Position numbers and translations under genes: made by a program. From Amycolatopsis benzoatilytica AK 16/65 (GTDB lineage Bacteria; Actinomycetota; Actinomycetes; Mycobacteriales; Pseudonocardiaceae), in contig NZ_KB912942.1 of the NCBI RefSeq assembly GCF_000383915.1, forward strand, positions 2,711,195 through 2,775,194: a DNA stretch of 64,000 nucleotides, given 5' to 3'. The notes below the pieces were generated by a model. That model did not search any database. It worked only from the letters and a program-made list of their open reading frames with translations, and was not told the DNA's origin. Below are positions 1-7,535 of the stretch, in pieces; within the stretch, counting starts at the first letter, position 1, and each line of letters begins with the position of its first letter.

Positions 1-352
1 CGCCGACGCCGTCCGCGACGCCCTCGTCACCGCCATGCACACCCTGCCCGACCACCTGACACGGTCCCTGACCTGGGACCAAGGCTCGGAAATGGGCCGA
101 CACCGCGAATTCACCATCGCCACCGGCATCCCCGTCTACTTCTGCGACCCCCACAGCCCCTGGCAACGCGGCAGCAACGAAAACACCAACGGCCTGCTGC
201 GCCAGTACTTCCCCAAAGGCACCGACCTCTCCCTCCACAGCCCCGAACACCTCGCCGCCGTCGCCGCAGAGCTCAACTGCCGCCCACGCAAAACGCTCGG
301 CTGGGACACCCCAGCCGAACGCCTCGCTACACTCCTCACCGAAACCAGCTAA
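1..352 (+). CDS. IS30-family transposase, C-terminal part
   Basis: The reading frame is open from the first bases of the window, so the N-terminus lies outside it. About 116 residues of a DDE transposase core are visible. LTWDQGSEM carries the second catalytic Asp. The segment from FCDPHSPWQRGSNENTNG to LLRQYFPKGTDL is the family signature around the third catalytic residue, the Glu of NEN. The usual C-terminal stretch (LNCRPRKTLGWDTPAERL) is complete and ends at a normal stop. The protein therefore looks intact at this end. Whether the whole element is functional cannot be judged from here. Confidence 0.93.
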   Translation, partial: ADAVRDALVTAMHTLPDHLTRSLTWDQGSEMGRHREFTIATGIPVYFCDPHSPWQRGSNENTNGLLRQYFPKGTDLSLHSPEHLAAVAAELNCRPRKTLGWDTPAERLATLLTETS

Positions 353-387
353 TCCAGCCTGTGTTGCGACGACCCCTCGAATCCGCC
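1..387 (+). mobile_element. IS30-type insertion sequence, right end
   Basis: The end of the transposase gene is followed within about 10 bases by TGTTGCGACGACCCCTCGAA (362-381), which resembles the terminal inverted repeats of actinobacterial IS30-family elements as I recall them. The element would end near 386. The left end is outside the window, so the match between the two ends cannot be checked. The base after the presumed end falls in the loop or first stem bases of a hairpin repeat (391-416). Confidence 0.65.
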
Positions 388-390
388 TGG

Positions 391-416
391 ATTCCCTCAA
401 GGGGCCCTTCACGGAC
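391..416. repeat. half of a TTGAGGGA-type hairpin repeat
   Basis: ATTCCCTCAAGGGGCCCTTC followed by ACGGAC is nearly the right arm of the hairpin at 46067-46121. The left arm is missing and is replaced by the end of the IS30-type element. The simplest reading is that the insertion sequence jumped into the loop of this hairpin, leaving the other arm beyond the window. Confidence 0.7.
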
Positions 417-461
417 TTGCGGGGGCGGAGACTGGGACAGCACGTCTCGCAGGTGTCCGGT

Positions 462-1352
462 TCAGCGGGGCGGCGCGACCATGGTGAGCGCGCCCGGCAC
501 GCAGGTCGCCTCGACCGGGGTGCTGCCCTGGTCTTCGCCGTCGGCGTAGACCGGCCAGCCGGCTGCTTCGATCCGCAGCGTCCGGGTGCGGAAGGTTTCG
601 ACGCTGGGTTTGCGCACGTGTTCGCCGGTGCGCAGGTGCGGGAGCATGCGCAGCAGGCGGGCGCGGCCGGGGGCGCGGATGAGGGTCACGTCGAACAGGC
701 CGTCGTCGGGGGCCGCGTCCGGGCAGATCGGGATGCCGCCGCCGTAGTAGGGGGTGTTGCCGACCGCGATCAGGGTCGAGTCGCCGGAGACGGTGCCTTC
801 GTCGGTGTGGACCACGATCGGGCGCGGCTTGAACGACGCGAGTTCGGCGAGGATCGCCAGGTCGTAGCGACGGGGTCCGGTGGGCCAGCGCATCGCGTTG
901 GCGCGGGCGTTGACCGCCGCGTCGAAGCCTGCGCACAGCACGGTGGCGAACCAGGTTTCGCCGGAGCGGCCGAGGTCGACGGTTCGGCGGGTGCCGTCGC
1001 GCAGCGCGTTGGCGAGGACGTCGGCGGCCGCGCGGGCGTCGGCCGGAATGCCGAGTGCGCGGGCGAAGTCGTTGCCGGTGCCGGAAGGGACGAGCCCGAG
1101 CGCGACGCCGTGGTCGGCGCAGAACTGGACGCCTTGGTGAGCCGCGCCGTCGCCGCCCAGGACGATCAGCACGTCGAGCCCTTCGGCATGCGAGGACCGC
1201 ATCAGGGCGTGGGATTCCTCGACGCTGGTGGCGGTGAGGACGTCGAGGCGGTCCACGGCGGGCCGAAGCCGCGCGGCGACGGCTTCGGTCATCCGGGCGG
1301 CCGCGCCGCGCCCGGACGCCGGGTGCACAGCCAGTGCTGCGTTCAGGCCCAT
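462..1352 (-). CDS. diacylglycerol/lipid kinase family protein
   Basis: A 296-residue protein of the DAGK catalytic family (YegS/DgkB type), which phosphorylates lipid substrates with ATP. The nucleotide-binding GGDG is at residues 66-69 and SGTGNDFAR at about 90-98. A C-terminal lobe contains GNTPYYGGG and a final YADGEDQ segment, both typical. The ATG at 1352 was chosen because conserved sequence (LNAALAVHPASG) starts there and because it lies 2 bases after the tatC stop, so it should be translated with tatC. It is the last gene of the pafB-tat operon. The lipid substrate is unknown. A second kinase of this family sits at 7536-9041 fused to a phosphatase. Confidence 0.9.
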   Translation of the reverse strand: MGLNAALAVHPASGRGAAARMTEAVAARLRPAVDRLDVLTATSVEESHALMRSSHAEGLDVLIVLGGDGAAHQGVQFCADHGVALGLVPSGTGNDFARALGIPADARAAADVLANALRDGTRRTVDLGRSGETWFATVLCAGFDAAVNARANAMRWPTGPRRYDLAILAELASFKPRPIVVHTDEGTVSGDSTLIAVGNTPYYGGGIPICPDAAPDDGLFDVTLIRAPGRARLLRMLPHLRTGEHVRKPSVETFRTRTLRIEAAGWPVYADGEDQGSTPVEATCVPGALTMVAPPR

Positions 1353-1354
1353 GC

Positions 1355-2332
1355 TCAGGTGATGTCGTCCATCGAGCCGGTGCGGCCGGTCTGGCCCTTC
1401 GCGGCGGGTTCGTCTTCGCCGTCGGCGGTGCTCGGCGTGTAGGTGAACGGCGCGGCTTCGTCGTCGGCGAGCTTGTCCCAGCCCTCGTCTTCGCGAGTGC
1501 GGTCGAGCTTGCGGTCGTGGAAGCGGGCGATCTGGATGGACAGCTCGAACAGCACGGTGAGCGCGCCGGCGAGGCCGAGCATGGAGAACGGGTCCGAGCC
1601 GGGCGTGGCGAACGCGGCGAAGACGAACAGCGCGAAGATCAGCCCGCGCCGCCACTTCTTCAGCATTTGGTACTTGAGGACGCCGACCCGGTTGAGCATC
1701 ACGACGAGCAGCGGGAGTTCGAAGCTGACGCCGAAGATCACCAGCAGCGACAGGATGAACGAGATGTACTTGTCCGCGGTGAGCGCGGTGACGAACTGGT
1801 CCTGCCCGAAGCCGGCGAGCAGCGCGAGCGCGTGCGGGACGAGCAGGTAGGCCAGCACCGCGCCGGCTGCGAAGAGCACCGAGGCGAAGCTGACGAAGAT
1901 CATCGCGTAGCGGCGCTCTTTGGCGTAGAGGCCGGGAGCGATGAACGCCCAGAGCTGATACAGCCACGCGGGCGAGAGGAGGACGGCACCGGCCGCGACG
2001 CCGACCTTGAGGCGGATCATGAACGCTTCGAACGGCACCGTCTGCAGCAGGCGGCAGCCGGGCTGGTCGCCGGCGAAGCGCTGCGAAGCCGGGATGGCGC
2101 AGTAGGGGTGCGTCATGATGTTGCCGAGCGACGGGATCGGGCCGAGGCGCTGCTCGAACCAGATGAACCCGAAGATCGCGCCGATCACGACGAACACGAC
2201 CGCCCAGCCGAGCCGGCGGCGGAACTCGTAGATGTGCTCGATGAGCGTCATCGTGCCGTCGGGGTTCGTCCGACGGCTGCGCCGGCGCCGCTTGCTGGTC
2301 CGGCTGCCGTTGCCGTTGGCGGCTTCCGCCAC
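1355..2332 (-). CDS. tatC: Sec-independent protein translocase TatC
   Basis: A 325-residue inner-membrane protein, the receptor for twin-arginine signal peptides. TLIEHIYEFRRRLGWA near residue 29 is the conserved cytoplasmic N-terminal motif. Six hydrophobic segments follow, with the conserved FELPLLVVMLNRVGV and FATPGSDPFSM regions. The N-terminus is extended by a basic stretch (SKRRRRSRR) and the C-terminus by an acidic tail, as in other actinobacterial TatC proteins. It lies downstream of tatA in the same operon, about 90 bases apart. An oligopeptide-binding lipoprotein in this window (49697) has an SRRRF twin-arginine signal and is a plausible client. Confidence 0.97.
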   Translation of the reverse strand: MAEAANGNGSRTSKRRRRSRRTNPDGTMTLIEHIYEFRRRLGWAVVFVVIGAIFGFIWFEQRLGPIPSLGNIMTHPYCAIPASQRFAGDQPGCRLLQTVPFEAFMIRLKVGVAAGAVLLSPAWLYQLWAFIAPGLYAKERRYAMIFVSFASVLFAAGAVLAYLLVPHALALLAGFGQDQFVTALTADKYISFILSLLVIFGVSFELPLLVVMLNRVGVLKYQMLKKWRRGLIFALFVFAAFATPGSDPFSMLGLAGALTVLFELSIQIARFHDRKLDRTREDEGWDKLADDEAAPFTYTPSTADGEDEPAAKGQTGRTGSMDDIT

Positions 2333-2424
2333 TCGTCGTTCCGTTCTCGTTCAGAGCCCAGCGGGGCGCGCCGCACCGGCGCGCCTCCTGCCTGGACCGG
2401 GGACCGGGTGGTGCGCGCGGAGGG

Positions 2425-2721
2425 TCAGCTCGCGTTCTTCTGCGCCTGCTGCTTCTTCAGCTCGTCGAGCTGGCGCTGCAGGTCGGCGACCTGCTTGTCC
2501 TGCTCGGTCTGCGCGGAGGCGGGCGCGGGCGTGGCGATCTGCCGCGTGTCGGCGGCTTCCGCTTCGTCCTTGTGGTCGCCGTTCAGGTCCCTGGTCTCGG
2601 CCTTGAAGATCTTCATGGACTTGCCGATGGACCGGGCGGCGTCGGGCAGCCGCTTCGCTCCGAACAGCAGAACCACCAAGAGCACCAGAACGATGATGTG
2701 CCATGGCTGCAGCGCGTTCAT
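2425..2721 (-). CDS. tatA: Sec-independent protein translocase TatA
   Basis: A 98-residue pore-forming Tat subunit. It has one N-terminal membrane helix ([13 protein letters not shown]), the hinge [20 protein letters not shown] with the invariant FG and the amphipathic helix, then an acidic and Gln/Lys-rich tail. The start ATG has a strong ribosome binding site (AAGGAGG) about 9 bases upstream. It works with TatC encoded next to it. No tatB-like gene is in the window, as expected for the minimal TatA/TatC arrangement. Confidence 0.96.
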   Translation of the reverse strand: MNALQPWHIIVLVLLVVLLFGAKRLPDAARSIGKSMKIFKAETRDLNGDHKDEAEAADTRQIATPAPASAQTEQDKQVADLQRQLDELKKQQAQKNAS

Positions 2722-2758
2722 GGTCGTCTGCCCTCCTTGTCTCGGGTCTGAGCTGATG

Positions 2759-2971
2759 TTACTGGTTGCTGCGGGCCGGGCGCCGTTCGGCTACGGCGAC
2801 GCGCAATGCCGCCGACCGGGCCCGGATGAGCCCGGCCCGGTCCTGGGTCCGGGTACTGACCATGCTCACCGTGCGGCGGAAGCGGCGCAAGACTCCGAAG
2901 ATCCGCACCAGCAGCAGGACCAGGAGAAGCACCCCGGCGGCGAGCAGGATCCAGACGGGCAGGTACGGCAC
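2759..2971 (-). CDS. small single-pass membrane protein
   Basis: A 70-residue protein with one strongly hydrophobic N-terminal helix ([21 protein letters not shown]), then a basic tail rich in Arg. It starts at a GTG preceded by AAGGTGA at good spacing, only 9 bases after the pafC stop and 37 bases before tatA, so it is part of the same operon. I do not recognise a named family. A small membrane protein between pafC and tatA suggests a role at the membrane, but nothing in the sequence shows one. Confidence 0.7.
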   Translation of the reverse strand: MPYLPVWILLAAGVLLLVLLLVRIFGVLRRFRRTVSMVSTRTQDRAGLIRARSAALRVAVAERRPARSNQ

Positions 2972-2980
2972 AAAATCACC

Positions 2981-3961
2981 TTAACGGTCGGAGATGGACG
3001 TGAGATGACGTGCGCGCGCCACCGCGTCGGCGGCTCGGCGGCGAACTGCCTCGGCGAGGGCGGCGGGGCTCTCCACCTGTGCTTCCCCGCCGAGGCTGAG
3101 CACCAGCCGGACCATCCACGGTTCGTCGCTGTAGCGCATCGCGATGCGCAGCCGTCCGCCGTCGAGCTCGGCCAGTTCCTCGCACGGGTAGTACTCGGCG
3201 ACCCACCGGGCGTCCGGATCGAGCACCAGATGCGCGATCCGCTGATCGGGACGGGCGGAGAAGACGCCGTCGGACAGGTCGGTGGGGCGGGCGTGCGCGG
3301 GCGGCGCGGCGGGTTCGTCGAGGACGGTGAGCGCGTCGATCCGGTCGAGACGGAACAGCCGGACGTCTTCGACGCGGCGGCACCACGCTTCGAGGTAGCC
3401 GACTCCCTGGACGATCACCAGCCGCATCGGGTCGACGGTGCGCTCGGTGATCTGGTCGCGGGAGGCGGTGTAGTAGCGCATCCGCAGCGCGCGGCCCTCC
3501 TGGAGCGCGCCGGACACGGTTTCGCGGGTGCGGGCGGCGCGCGCGCCTTCGCGCACTCCTCCCCCGACGACGACCCCGGCCGGGCGGGCCTGCCCCGCCG
3601 CGTCCTCGATTTTCGCGATGGCCCGGCGGACCGCGTCGCCGTCGGCCACGCCGGGCGTTTCCGCGAGCGCGCGCAGAGCGACCAGCATCGCGGTGGCTTC
3701 GCCGCCGGTGAGGCGCAGCGGACGGCTCATGCCGGCGTCGTGGGTGACGACGATGGTGTCGCCTTCGAAGGACAGGTCGATCAGGTCGCCGGGGCCGTAG
3801 CCGGGCAGGCCGCACATCCACAGCAGCTCGAGGTCTTTGCGCAGCTGGCGCGGGGTGACGTCGAAGTCGTGCGCCGCCTCGTCGATCCGGATGCCGGGGC
3901 GGGCCAGCAGGTACGGCACGAGCGCGAGCAGCCGGGGCATCCGTTCGCTGGAGCCGCTCAC
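2981..3961 (-). CDS. pafC: WYL-domain transcriptional activator PafC
   Basis: A 326-residue protein with an N-terminal helix-turn-helix (RMPRLLALVPYLLARPGIRI to PRQLRKDLELLWMCG), a middle WYL domain with YLEAWCRR and RLFRLDRI, and a C-terminal WCX domain. PafC forms a complex with PafB that activates DNA-damage genes in mycobacteria independently of LexA/RecA. The GTG start was chosen because it overlaps the pafB stop as GTGA (3958-3961) and because SGSSERMPRLL begins the conserved part. Reading frames extending further upstream are only Arg-rich shadow sequence inside pafB. Confidence 0.94.
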   Translation of the reverse strand: MSGSSERMPRLLALVPYLLARPGIRIDEAAHDFDVTPRQLRKDLELLWMCGLPGYGPGDLIDLSFEGDTIVVTHDAGMSRPLRLTGGEATAMLVALRALAETPGVADGDAVRRAIAKIEDAAGQARPAGVVVGGGVREGARAARTRETVSGALQEGRALRMRYYTASRDQITERTVDPMRLVIVQGVGYLEAWCRRVEDVRLFRLDRIDALTVLDEPAAPPAHARPTDLSDGVFSARPDQRIAHLVLDPDARWVAEYYPCEELAELDGGRLRIAMRYSDEPWMVRLVLSLGGEAQVESPAALAEAVRRRAADAVARARHLTSISDR

Positions 3962-4950
3962 CGGACGCTCCCCTCTTCGGCGCGGTGCAGGACTGCTTCG
4001 AGCCGGTGCTGCACGGACTTGGCGAGCACGTCCGGTTCGAGCACGAGCACGTCCGGTCCCTGCGCGGCGATCCAGTCGGCCGCCGATTCCGGGAAGTACA
4101 GGCCGATCTCGATCACGTCGCCCTCTTCGCCGGCGACGGTTTCGCGGCCGACGACCTCGCCGCGCCGGCGGACCCCGGCGGCGCGGCCGTCGGCGATCCA
4201 CAGCCGGGCGGTGGTGACCGGGGCCGGGTCTTCGCTGCCGCCGGTGACCGAGATGAGCTGCATCAGGTTGACGCCCTCGGGCCGCACGACGGTGCCGGGC
4301 TTGCCGACGGTCACGACCTTCCCGGTGACCCGGGAAAGCCGGAAACAGCGGGACGCGCCGCGGTCCCGGTCGTGCCCGACGACGTACCAGCGGGCGCGCC
4401 AGGACACCACGCCCCAGGGTTCCAGGGTGCGGATGCGGCGTTCCGGAGAGCCGCTGCGCCGGTATTCGAACCGGACCGCCTGCCCGGCCTGGACCGCTGC
4501 GAGCATCGGCGCGAACGCCGGTTCGGCGCGCACCCGCGGTTCGATGACGGTGGGCGCCTGGTCGTCGACCTCGACCCCGGCCGCGCGGAGCTTCACCAGC
4601 GCGCCTTGGGCCTGCCCGGTCAGCTCGGGCGAATCCCAGAGCCGGACCGCGAGCCCGACCGCCGCGGCCTCGTCCGGGGCGAGGTCGATCTCGCCGAGCT
4701 CGTAGTCGCGGCGGGCGATGCGGTATCCCTCGACGGGGTCGAAGGCGGAGTTGCGGCCGGTCTCCAGCGGGATGCCGAGTTCGCGCAGCTCGGTCTTGTC
4801 GCGCTCGAAGGTACGGAAGAAGGCGTCGTCGCTGGCCGCGTCGGCGTACCCGGGCACGATGCCGCGGATCCGCTCCGCGGTCAGGTACTGCCGGGTGGAG
4901 AGCAGGGCCAGCACAAGGTTGACCAGCCGTTCGGCGCGTGCGGTGGACAC
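3958..4950 (-). CDS. pafB: WYL-domain transcriptional activator PafB
   Basis: A 330-residue partner of PafC with the same layout: an N-terminal winged helix (RLVNLVLALLSTRQYLTAERI), a WYL domain (WGVVSWRARWYVVGHDRDR, FRLSRV) and a C-terminal WCX domain. The GTG at 4950 is preferred to an ATG 13 residues upstream, since the extra residues are a basic run with no conservation. The name comes from the proteasome accessory factor locus, but PafBC acts in DNA-damage gene control, not in pupylation. pafA is not adjacent here: an SDR gene and a repeat lie between. Confidence 0.94.
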   Translation of the reverse strand: MSTARAERLVNLVLALLSTRQYLTAERIRGIVPGYADAASDDAFFRTFERDKTELRELGIPLETGRNSAFDPVEGYRIARRDYELGEIDLAPDEAAAVGLAVRLWDSPELTGQAQGALVKLRAAGVEVDDQAPTVIEPRVRAEPAFAPMLAAVQAGQAVRFEYRRSGSPERRIRTLEPWGVVSWRARWYVVGHDRDRGASRCFRLSRVTGKVVTVGKPGTVVRPEGVNLMQLISVTGGSEDPAPVTTARLWIADGRAAGVRRRGEVVGRETVAGEEGDVIEIGLYFPESAADWIAAQGPDVLVLEPDVLAKSVQHRLEAVLHRAEEGSVR

Positions 4951-4960
4951 CCTATTGACT

Positions 4961-5128
4961 CTAGCCCGCTGCCTCCGGCGCGCTCGCAAGGTCCGGGCTG
5001 CGCGCGCCGTAGTCGGCGCGGGCGGCGCTGACCGCCTCGAAGTCGGCTTCGGCCCAGTCCTTGAACCCGGCCACCAGCGCGCGGAGGTTTCCCCAGCGGC
5101 GTAATGGAATGTCGTCGGACGCAGCCAT
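4961..5128 (-). CDS. short hypothetical protein upstream of pafB
   Basis: A 55-codon frame from ATG at 5128 to TAG, 10 bases before the pafB start. Its codons end in G or C almost throughout, as in real genes here. The product is short and hydrophilic, with RRWGNLRALVAGFKDWAEAD and an acidic middle. Against it, the start codon is only 25 bases from the start of the divergent SDR gene, leaving no room for two ordinary promoters unless both transcripts are leaderless. No family is recognised. If real, it is the first gene of the pafBC-tat operon. Confidence 0.45.
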   Translation of the reverse strand: MAASDDIPLRRWGNLRALVAGFKDWAEADFEAVSAARADYGARSPDLASAPEAAG

Positions 5129-5153
5129 TGCGGATCATCCGTAGCCTGGGCAC

Positions 5154-5852
5154 ATGCATGATCGTGTCCTGCTCGTCACCGGCGCGTCCCGGGGCCTCGG
5201 TGCCGCGACCGCGCGGCTGGCCGCCGCCTCCGGGTTCAAACTCGCCCTGGTCGCTCGAAAGGCTGAATCCGTCCGTTCCCTGGCCGCCGAACTCGGCGCG
5301 GACCGGGCCGTCGCGCTCGGTGCCGATGTCGGCGACTGGCCCGCCGTCTCCGCCGCCGTGGCGCACACTGTCGAGCGGTTCGGCCGACTCGACGCCGCCT
5401 TCGCCAACGCAGGGATCGGCGTCGGCACTTCGTTCTTCGGCACCGACGACCCCGATCCGCAGCGATGGGAGGCCATGGTCCGCACCAACGTCCTGGGCAC
5501 GGCCTACACCGCCCGCGCCGCCCTGCCCGCACTGAAGGAGTCGTCCGGGCACCTGCTGATCACCGGTTCGGTCGCCGGCCGCTACGTGCGCAACGCGAGC
5601 CTGTACTCGGCGACGAAGTGGGCAGTGACCGGAATGGCCGGCGCGATCCGCGAAGAGGCCGTCGGCACCGGCGTGCGGGTCACTCTCATCAACCCAGGCG
5701 TCACCGACACCGACATTCTCACTGACAGCCAGCGAGCAAAGCCGAAACTGGCCCCAGACGACGTCGCCCGCGCCGTGCTCTACGCCCTGTCGCAGCCGCC
5801 CTCCGTGGACGTCAACGAAATCCTGGTCCGCCCCACCGGCCAACAGCTCTAG
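5154..5852 (+). CDS. short-chain dehydrogenase/reductase
   Basis: A 232-residue classical SDR with a Rossmann fold. The cofactor motif TGASRGLG is at residues 9-16, NAGIG at about 88-92, the catalytic Ser in ITGSVAG, and YSATK with the catalytic Tyr and Lys. The segment ALVARK after the second strand, with a basic residue rather than Asp, favours NADP(H). There is no ribosome binding site, but TAGCCT lies 7 bases before the ATG, so the mRNA may be leaderless. The substrate is unknown. It stands alone, transcribed away from pafB and towards pafA. Confidence 0.9.
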   Translation: MHDRVLLVTGASRGLGAATARLAAASGFKLALVARKAESVRSLAAELGADRAVALGADVGDWPAVSAAVAHTVERFGRLDAAFANAGIGVGTSFFGTDDPDPQRWEAMVRTNVLGTAYTARAALPALKESSGHLLITGSVAGRYVRNASLYSATKWAVTGMAGAIREEAVGTGVRVTLINPGVTDTDILTDSQRAKPKLAPDDVARAVLYALSQPPSVDVNEILVRPTGQQL

Positions 5853-5878
5853 CCCCCACGCCCCCGCCCGACCCGCAC

Positions 5879-6033
5879 GCGGGATCGCGTCGGCGTTTGA
5901 GGGAGCGGCGTGCACGGCCCCCCCGGGCCGGGTACGCCGCTCCCTCAAACGCCGACTTGAAGGCGATCCCGCACGCGCCGACGGAGTCGGCGCCATCCAA
6001 CACAGATCCCGCACGCGCCGACGGAGTCGGCGC
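5879..6033. repeat. long stem-loop repeat, copy 1, with two 40-bp units
   Basis: Outer arms GCGGGATCGC (5879-5888) and GCGATCCCGC (5963-5972) enclose a perfect 23-bp stem (5889-5911 with 5934-5956) and a GC-only loop. It is followed by two units of about 40 bases starting GATCCCGCAC, each holding its own hairpin GCGCCGAC-GGA-GTCGGCGC. The second unit is cut short beside the pafA stop codon. The element lies between two converging genes and may act as a two-way terminator. Related copies are at 27440 and 30351. Confidence 0.9.
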
Positions 6034-6038
6034 AGAAA

Positions 6039-7397
6039 TTACAGCGAGCTGATCAGCCTCTCCACTCGCTCGTCGACTGCTCGGAACGGGTCTTTGCAGA
6101 GGACGGTGCGCTGGGCTTGGTCGTTCAGCTTCAGGTGCACCCAGTCGACCGTGAAGTCCCGTCCGGCGGCCTGGGCGGCGGCGATGAAGTCGCCGCGGAG
6201 CTTCGCACGGGTGGTCTGCGGCGGGGTGTCCTTGGCCGCTTCGATCTCGCCGTCGTCGGTGACCCGGTGCACCAGTCCCTTGCGCTGCAGCAGGTCGAAG
6301 ATGCCCCGGCCGCGGCGGATGTCGTGGTAGGCCAGGTCCAGCTGGGCGATCCGGGGGCTGGACAGGTCCAGGTCGTGCTTGGCCCGGTACCGCTCGACCA
6401 GCCGGTGCTTGATCGCCCAGTCGATCTCGGTGTCGATCTTGCTGAAGTCCTGCTGCTCGACCGCTTCCAGCGCGCGGCCCCACAGTTCCACGACCTTCTC
6501 GTTGCCCGGGGTGGAGCCGTTTTCCTTGAGGTGCTGCACGGCCCGGGCGTGGTATTCGCGCTGGATGTCCAGCGCGGACGCCTCGCGTCCGCCGGCGAGG
6601 CGGACCTGGCGCCGGCCGGTGAGGTCGTGGCTGATCTCGCGGATCGCCCGGATCGGGTTGTCCAGGGTGAAGTCGCGGAACTGGACGCCCGCCTCGATCA
6701 TCTCGAGCACCAGGTGCGCGGAGCCGACCTTGAGCATCGTGGTCGGCTCGGCCATGTTCGAGTCGCCCACGATGACGTGCAGCCGCCGGTACCGTTCGGC
6801 GTCGGCGTGCGGTTCGTCGCGGGTGTTGATGATCGGCCGGGACCGGGTGGTGGCGCTGGAGACGCCCTCCCAGATGTGCTCGGCTCGCTGGGACAGGCAG
6901 TACACCGCACCGCGCGGGGTCTGCAGCACCTTGCCCGCGCCGCAGATGAGCTGGCGGGTGACCAGGAACGGCAGCAGCACGTCGGCGATCCGGGAGAACT
7001 CGCCTGCCCGGGTGACCAGGTAGTTCTCGTGGCAGCCGTAGGAGTTGCCTGCCGAGTCGGTGTTGTTCTTGAACAGGAAGATGTCGCCGCCGATGCCCTC
7101 GTCCGCGAGCCGGCGCTCGGCGTCGACGAGCAGGTCTTCGAGGATCCGCTCGCCGGCTTTGTCGTGAGTGACGAGCTGGGTCAGGTCGTCGCACTCGGCT
7201 GTCGCGTACTCCGGGTGCGAGCCCACGTCGAGGTAGAGCCTCGATCCGTTGGACAGGAACACGTTCGACGAGCGGCCCCACGAGACCACCCGACGAAACA
7301 GATAGCGCGCGACCTCGTCGGGCGAGAGCCTGCGCTGGCCGTGGAAGGTGCACGTGACCCCGAACTCGGTCTCGATGCCAAAGATCCGCCGCTGCAT
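6039..7397 (-). CDS. pafA: Pup--protein ligase PafA
   Basis: A 452-residue ATP-dependent ligase that joins the C-terminal Glu side chain of Pup to lysines of target proteins; 452 residues is also the length of the M. tuberculosis enzyme. It opens with [16 protein letters not shown], where the Glu residues help bind Mg-ATP. Further conserved motifs are [59 protein letters not shown] and GDSNMAE. The ATG was chosen to match this conserved beginning. It is a single gene, separated from the rest of the system by about 6 kb and ending directly at a stem-loop repeat. Confidence 0.97.
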   Translation of the reverse strand: MQRRIFGIETEFGVTCTFHGQRRLSPDEVARYLFRRVVSWGRSSNVFLSNGSRLYLDVGSHPEYATAECDDLTQLVTHDKAGERILEDLLVDAERRLADEGIGGDIFLFKNNTDSAGNSYGCHENYLVTRAGEFSRIADVLLPFLVTRQLICGAGKVLQTPRGAVYCLSQRAEHIWEGVSSATTRSRPIINTRDEPHADAERYRRLHVIVGDSNMAEPTTMLKVGSAHLVLEMIEAGVQFRDFTLDNPIRAIREISHDLTGRRQVRLAGGREASALDIQREYHARAVQHLKENGSTPGNEKVVELWGRALEAVEQQDFSKIDTEIDWAIKHRLVERYRAKHDLDLSSPRIAQLDLAYHDIRRGRGIFDLLQRKGLVHRVTDDGEIEAAKDTPPQTTRAKLRGDFIAAAQAAGRDFTVDWVHLKLNDQAQRTVLCKDPFRAVDERVERLISSL

Positions 7398-7535
7398 CTC
7401 TCCAGAGTAGGCGCTGCACCCCCTGCCGAGGTGCGCCGTTCGGGCGGCGACACGCGGTCGGTACGTTGCAAGAGGTGACATCGCGCCGGAAACCGGGCGC
7501 CGGATCAGGTTCCGGCGCGGGCGCGGCGGGCGGAG

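Noticed and set aside
1334-4705. A 1123-codon plus-strand open frame across tatC, tatA and pafBC
   Set aside because: It is antisense to well-recognised genes and its product is a low-complexity Arg/Ala/Asp/Glu-rich sequence. Such long frames arise from the GC-rich third codon positions of the real genes.
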